NCBI GenBank assembly: GCA_017607445.1 | Contig: JAEVHH010000001.1 | Coordinates: 4,960,001 to 5,024,000, forward strand | Direction of reading: 5' to 3' | Length of the DNA stretch: 64,000 bases | Source of the DNA: Histoplasma ohiense | Taxonomy: Eukaryota > Ascomycota > Eurotiomycetes > Onygenales > Ajellomycetaceae | Shown: in pieces, positions 58,949 to 64,000 of the stretch | How the letters are laid out: each line of letters starts with the position of its first letter | How positions within the stretch are numbered: the first letter of the stretch is position 1 | Translations under genes and position numbers: made by a program | The notes under the pieces: generated by a model | Seen by the model: the letters and a program-made list of their open reading frames with translations, nothing else | What the model was told of the DNA's origin: nothing | The model's database searches: none

Positions 58949-60095
58949 TCATGGTATATCGGGAAGCACTATGTCTCCAGGCCTCCTCTGAGCTTTGTCA
59001 TTTTCACGGGAGCTCTGATGTTTCTCTGCCCACTTTCTGATTGCCTCAAAGTTTCGACATTTGTGGACAGTATTGAAATCAGCAAATGGTCCAACATGTT
59101 TCACCCACCATTGTCCCAACAGCCCTACATCTGCCGTACACATAACATGCTGACGAAGGATGTCGATACAATGTCCTGTTGATTGTTATTATTTACCAGT
59201 TAATGAGCATGTTCTTTCTGGGGATCATTGGGCATGACGCACCGATATGTGTTTTAAGCCTCTCCTCTGGATCCAAAAAGGGCCCTCCCCCTATCTTCGA
59301 ATAATATTCGAAATTGAAATGTGAGGTTTGACGGAGCAAATTCTTTGGCAATCAATCAGCATACATTACATATATATGCTTGGAGAAATGGAGAAGTTGC
59401 GTCTGCCCACTCACCACACAATGGAGATGATGAAGAACCTCAATATGCGCGAAAAAGCCTCCACCTTGTTCTTTCATTCGTTTCACCTGCCCTTGTTTAA
59501 TTCCATATTTTTCTGCTTCATCCTCCGGAACAAGCACTGACGCGACTAGGAACCGGTTTTGATATATGTTAACCCAAGTCCTCTACGATTCGATTCAACA
59601 TAAACATCATGGAGATGGGTGACATACAACGCGTGCCGAGAGCGAGCCATGCTTCATCGACCAGTGGCCCTGGTGGTTGTCGGTAAATCGATTCTTTCGT
59701 GAAAGAGCCATTGAAGAGGACAGATTCATACGTTATATCAACATCCTTCAAAATAGGCGAAGCTGGGTGCCCATCATCAGACAAAATAAATATGCTTAGT
59801 TCCACACTTCAGGACCAGTTATAACAGCAAATTATCAATTCCCTTTCTTGGACTACTTACAATATTGAGTGGTGTGTCTGCTGCATATTTTATCCAGATT
59901 TCGGGGTTTGAACTGTTCTGCAAGAAGTATGAAATTGCAAAACACAGAGATACCCAACACAATTGAGACAACAAAATGATTCAAACTCCGGAAATGTTGT
60001 CGGTTAGGAATTTTGTGTTCAGTTTCTTTCAAAAGAGAGAGATTCTCTTCTTCATCCAAACGTGAACCCATGTCTGAAGTGCTCAGACTCACCAT
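58949..60095 (-). CDS. UstYa-family (DUF3328) oxidase/cyclase-like protein
   Basis: Model complement(join(58949..59175,59243..59342,59415..59536,59628..59762,59861..60095)), 272 residues; all four introns (67-98 bp) have canonical GT-AG ends and keep frame. A GTG-started frame extends upstream; ATG 60095 is preferred. One membrane helix at 40-59 (HFVVSIVLGISVFCNFILLA) follows an acidic cytosolic head. Luminal domain: SPILKDVDITYESVLFNGSF, PLVDEAWLALGT, then HHLHC at 159-163 (first HxxHC), NLLRQTSHFNFEYY, and HIGHC at 196-200 in HIGHCIDILRQHVMC, followed by an FADFNTVHKCRNFEAIRKWA segment. This matches the UstYa family, membrane-anchored proteins needed for oxidative modification of ribosomal peptides and some other metabolites. 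The second motif is split by an intron. Confidence 0.9.
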
Positions 60096-60707
60096 TCTGT
60101 GTAGCCTCTGGTCTTTGGATACAATGGCTATCACAGAATGTCGTCCTCCTCCGACTCCAAGTGGGAATTCGACTCCTGAGGCAGGGAGACAACAACCCTG
60201 CTAGAGATATCCGCGGCTTTCGTTATCCAGCTGAAGCTGACTGAGACTCCCACAGGATGTGTCTGAGAGTTGTCATAACGCCATATATACTATGGAAAGG
60301 CGTTTCTTTTTTAAATGTAACCCAATATCTGGGGAAATAATCGGTTGTCTGAGCATAAATCCGGGTTCCACGATAAAGAAACTTGCTGACTTCGAAACGG
60401 CATCAGCAGGCTGACGTCGATTCGGCATCACAGTGGAACATGTCAGCAAAACCAGCGATGGCGATGGCAAAATTGACAGTGCCGAGCATCAGGATTCTCT
60501 CGGCATTCCATCACGACAGTAATTGACCAGTTGATGCCAGATGGGAGGATTCATTGAAAGAATACTTAATGGCACAGATTTGTGCCCTTTCAGCATCTGT
60601 TTAGAACAAACTTGCACTCACATTCCATCAGAAAATCCAAGCATCAACGTCAAGAATCCTTTCTTCATCAAGAAAATCTCCAAAACAAAAATTCTACCAA
60701 CCTCAAA
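60096..60707. promoter_or_regulatory. shared divergent promoter, UstYa gene / peptide gene
   Basis: 612 bp between the starts of the UstYa-family gene (-) and the small secreted peptide gene (+). It has a TATA-like CCATATATAC at 60281-60290. The 110 bp before the peptide start are C/A-rich and free of G runs, typical of a strongly transcribed fungal leader. The arrangement would allow co-regulation; this is inference. Confidence 0.45.
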
Positions 60708-60927
60708 ATGAAGGCCTTCTATTCTTTCGCTCTCCTCATCGCGGCTGCTCTCGTCTCTGCCGCACCCGCTGACGTATGTACAGTGGCTTGAATTTTGATG
60801 TTCGAACAATTGCTGATAGCTATTGCAGAAGCCCGCTGGCAAACTCGTTCCCAAGGGTGAAGTTACTGGCGGCCGCGAGTACATCCACTACGTTGTTCCC
60901 TCTGCCGAAGATGATGGGGCCTATTAA
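60708..60927 (+). CDS. small secreted peptide, candidate RiPP precursor
   Basis: Model join(60708..60773,60829..60927), 54 residues, with a 55-bp intron (GTATGT donor, CTGAT branch, TTGCAG acceptor). Residues 1-19 are a clear signal peptide (MKAFYSFALLIAAALVSA, then APAD), with likely cleavage after A18-A21. The remaining 33 or so residues have no cysteine, so it is not a disulphide-rich effector or defensin. They carry three Lys spaced along the first half, GGRE at 36-39, an aromatic and beta-branched run YIHYVVP at 40-46, an acidic DD and a terminal Tyr. No dibasic Kex2 site and no internal repeat is present. It lies between two UstYa-family genes, which in known fungal pathways modify secreted precursor peptides at aromatic residues. 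The precursor role is inferred from context; it could equally be an unrelated secreted peptide. Confidence 0.7.
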
Positions 60928-61581
60928 GTGAATACTCTGGCAACTCAAATTGAGGAGACAATGGTGGGTTCGGTCATTTAGGCGGGGAAGAACATCGTTC
61001 TCTAGTTGGGTAACTTGGGGTGCGGGACGGCGGACTGACCAGGGGGCGGAACGGGGATAATGTATATAGTGCATAGCTTCTATCTATATGTGGAGGGATT
61101 CCAGGATTGACATGTCAGCATACCCCGAAACAGCTTCCAAGGAAATAGATAGAAACTTAAATCCAAGTGGGTTGCAAATTCTACATTTCAAAAGGGAACC
61201 TACTTCGCATTGTAGCTCCTTTGATTTCAGCCAACACCTGATAACGTAGAGCAAAACCTGCAATAATCGTTACCAAACGGCTCTTTGCGGGGCACTGTAG
61301 AGCTGAGCCAAGAACCGATGTGATTACTTTGATAGTTATAACAGTGGCTACGAGCAAAATAAGCCTAATCAGTGTGACCAGAGATGTAGGAGTCGGATCC
61401 TCTCGCCAGCTAATCCATCATGCCCCTCCTAAGCTTGCTCCTAATTGATTTCCTTTCAGAAATGCCATTTCGCACGTGTACATCTAAAGCGCAGTCTATA
61501 CCCTTCATATTTGAGCTCTAACAATCGTTCTTTTGAATAATCCATTTGCGCTGAATATACCACGCGCCCAAGTCATTTAAG
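60928..61581 (+). other. intergenic between peptide and second UstYa gene
   Basis: 654 bp holding the peptide 3' UTR and the promoter of the next gene. No further coding sequence seen. Confidence 0.5.
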
Positions 61582-62507
61582 ATGCTTAAAACCGACCCTT
61601 TCCCCACGAAGCCGAAGAAGAGATATTTCCCTCATGGCCTTTCAGGCTGTGCTCTCTTTTCGGTCATTCTCTGTGCGATAATTTCACTTTGGGGAGCATA
61701 CCTGATCGGATCGAGCCGCTACCATCTGGACAACGGCAACCGGGGGAAATCTCCTATTCCAACTTGTAGGTGTCACCCTCTCCCACGCCCTTTGGAGTGG
61801 CATGTTTAGAGACCTTATGCTTTTCATGAGAGTTGCCTTACTGAGAGAAAATTTTCTGTCTCTCTTTTTTCTTTTTTCTTTCTTGCAGTACCGTTTCTGA
61901 AAGAACCTGTTGTTTTCAACCCGGATCCCCGCTGGTCTGGCCCGGACCCCCTAACCCACAAACATTGGGAAGAGGAGCATCTTAACGGCTTCACACATTC
62001 ATTTGTCCTAGATAATCCGCGGGATTACGGACTGGAGAAGGGGATTCCCTCTAGAAAAGGGTTTGAGCGGTTTGGTATCAGCATGTACCATCAGCTCCAT
62101 TGCTTGGTATGTTTTGGCTCAATCCCATGAAAACAATTGTACGGTACATGTCCAGTACATGTATATATGAAGAAAAAATAATGGTGATGATAATGATAAT
62201 GATAATAATAATCTTTGAGTTACTGATCCCCAGCTCATAGGCAAGCATTCGAATGGTCTATTTCAATCAAACAGACAACCATCAACATCGACGGGATGAG
62301 GTGGACATGAGGCTGTTGAACCACCTTCACGTTGATCATTGCTTTGATTATCTGAGACAGGCAATCCGATGCTCTGCCGACCCCACAATTGAGTGGGGTC
62401 GAGTGGAAAGGAACGGAAAGCGAAAGGAAATTGATGGATGGGGTGTTCCTCACCGCATTTGCAAGGATGTGAGTGTTTTCGAAGAGTTTATTGCGCAGCA
62501 CCAATAA
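61582..62507 (+). CDS. UstYa-family (DUF3328) protein, second copy
   Basis: Model join(61582..61765,61889..62106,62241..62507), 222 residues. Introns are 123 bp (GTAGGT donor, pyrimidine tract, TTGCAG) and 134 bp (GTATGT, CATAG acceptor; the nearer CCCCAG would bring in an in-frame stop). A basic cytosolic head (KPKKR) is followed by a membrane helix at about 20-42 (LSGCALFSVILCAIISLWGA). Luminal part: VVFNPDPRWSGPDPLTHKHW, DYGLEKGIP, then HQLHC at 129-133 and HVDHC at 164-168 in HVDHCFDYLRQAIRC, then EWGRVERNGKRKEIDGWGVP and HRICKD, as in the tail of UstYa proteins. Both motif sets are intact. It has diverged widely from the minus-strand copy and has different intron positions, so it is not a recent tandem duplicate. 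Confidence 0.9.
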
Positions 62508-64000
62508 GATTCTTCTTTTTCCTCCTCGATATCGCGGCCAGCAAGAGGGAGGGAAGGGGGAAAGGAGTGGGGGTTTGGGGAGAACTTTTTGAAGTTAATC
62601 ATGGAGTGGACGAGATAAACTATGTAACAAGCCGTACAAATCACAAGATCTTCCTTGTTTCCATAAAAGGATCATAATCATCAGGGATGTCTAGACAAAT
62701 GCCTACTAGAGGCCTTCCTTCGCCTATTTTGCCTGGACCCCTACGCAGCCTATCCCGGAAGAAAATTTGTTATCCATCCCAATGGGGGAGAGACGGATTC
62801 GAGTTGAACGTGGGTAGAAATGGCAAATCAACATTTCGAACAATGCCATAGAGTTTAGCTCCTTTTTTATGCTCTTTGAGATCCTGCAATCCTATAACAT
62901 TGGGATTCTATTTTTCTTCTAGAGATGTAAACATATACGAATCATTGTCAGTTAATTAGAGGAATGGTTGATAGACCCTGCTGACGGGTGCTCCTGAGTG
63001 GAGATGCTGATTTAGATGACGGGTCCTGTTGCTTGAACATGGGTGATTCGAGCCACGATGAGAGCTATTTTCCTCGCCACGTCAACGGGGTACCTGGCGC
63101 TCGAACTGCCGGATCCTGTTGTCCTTCCAAAATTTTCGGGATGTGCTGTATGACGACAACAGAATTTGAAATTAGAAATCGGAAATAAAAAGCGGAAGAC
63201 GGAATCAACCTACAATGAGAAAGAACGGGTTCAGAGCCGAGCTTCCTCATTTGGGCTTATGAATTCGGGATGGACTGTATTGGTTACAGCGCTAGGGATG
63301 GCGGCGTTCGGGCCCAGGAAAAATACCCACAAGCACGACACAAGCACGACGGCATAAGCCAAGCATCCCGCCACTGGATGTGGATTCTCCACGGCGACGT
63401 AACTGAACGCGGCGACGTCGGCGGAATGTCGCATAAGAGCGAAGAGCGAAGAGTGAAGAGAGAAGAGAGATGACGGCTGATCCATGCCTGATGAAAGTAT
63501 GTATGTATTGTACAGTACATCCAGACGGATTGGAAATCGTAAAAAATAAAAATAAAAAAAATAAAATAAAATGATAATAATTAGGTAAATAGGTCACGAA
63601 GTATTCCGTACACTGAAGGCTTAACAATAATGCGAGTATGTGTACTCCGTAGCGTAACTTGCATACTACCGAACCAGTTGAGCTGGGGCGGACTGAACTA
63701 AGTAGAGTCCCATTGTTAGTTTGATAGATGGCTCACGTTGAAAGCCTTGTCCAGCACGTATTTTTCCTTTCACCATCTCATGGTCATCCATTCATCCCAT
63801 AGCTGCAGCTAGAGTCAGAATGATTTTGCATCATCTCTCCTTGGGTTTACGATGACACCGAAACTCTGACTCGCATTGCCAACCAATTGGTCTCTCGTTG
63901 TGATCTTCAAGGACCCATGTGAGAATTCAATTCAAGACCCCCGGAATTGTTTTCGGGTGCAACCTTTTACCCCATACTGCTCAGTGCTCGGGGGAAGAGA
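62508..64000. other. right-end intergenic region
   Basis: No gene recognised in 1.5 kb. Short words GTACAGTACAT (63508-63522) and GTACTCCGTAG (63641-63652) and an A/T-rich (AAAAT)-like tract at 63541-63572. The group of UstYa genes may continue beyond the window. Confidence 0.45.

Noticed and set aside
1..64000. tRNA, rRNA and CRISPR features
   Set aside because: No GTTCGAATC-type T-loop with a matching acceptor stem and no rRNA-like block were seen. CRISPR arrays are not expected in a fungal nuclear genome and no spaced repeats were found.

Overview
The window is nuclear DNA of a filamentous ascomycete. The genes carry short introns (about 50-170 bp) with GTATGT-like donors and TACTAAC, TACTGAC or GCTAAC branch points. 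Other signs are Zn2Cys6 and homeodomain/C2H2 regulators, a PTS2 receptor and UstYa-type (DUF3328) proteins, with wide gaps between genes. The overall flavour is Eurotiomycetes, and Onygenales is my best guess; this rests on recognised protein families, not on a search.

Layout. 1-1882 (-): 5' part of a DnaJ-domain protein running off the left edge. 3900-6881 (-): decayed Zn2Cys6 transcription factor with a 32-nt homopolymer inside its zinc cluster. 10723-12742 (-): MFS transporter, three exons. 12743-20150: gene-poor. 20151-21872 (+): mitochondrial Obg GTPase (MTG2 type). 22193-23983 (+): JmjC hydroxylase. 25113-27749 (-): homeodomain plus C2H2 regulator. 30506-34814 (+): E2-variant (UBC-fold) protein, a small one-TM protein and a vWA-like protein. 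35252-36724 (-): AlkB-type dioxygenase with CUE and GRF ends. 37700-38947 (+): PEX7. 40832-42845 (+): DHA1-type MFS drug transporter, six exons. 42846-49717: gene-poor, microsatellite-rich. 49718-50729 (+): four-TM protein with a proline-rich tail. 51530-52124 (-): class II aldolase/adducin pseudogene. 53943-55285 (+): acyl-CoA thioesterase II. 58031-62507: a compact group of three single-TM proteins with paired HxxHC motifs (two clear UstYa-family members and one divergent relative) around a 54-residue secreted peptide.

Most of the window is housekeeping: mitochondrial ribosome assembly, DNA alkylation repair, peroxisomal import and beta-oxidation. The right-hand group is the accessory part. 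UstYa-family enzymes are known to oxidise and cyclise ribosomal peptides in fungal RiPP pathways (ustiloxin, asperipin and phomopsin types). The small secreted peptide sits between two of them and shares a divergent promoter with one, so it is a reasonable candidate precursor. It lacks the tandem repeats and dibasic Kex2 sites of the known precursors, so if the idea is right it would be an atypical, minimal system. I could not run any search or splice predictor. Exon boundaries were deduced by eye from reading frame, splice signals and family conservation.
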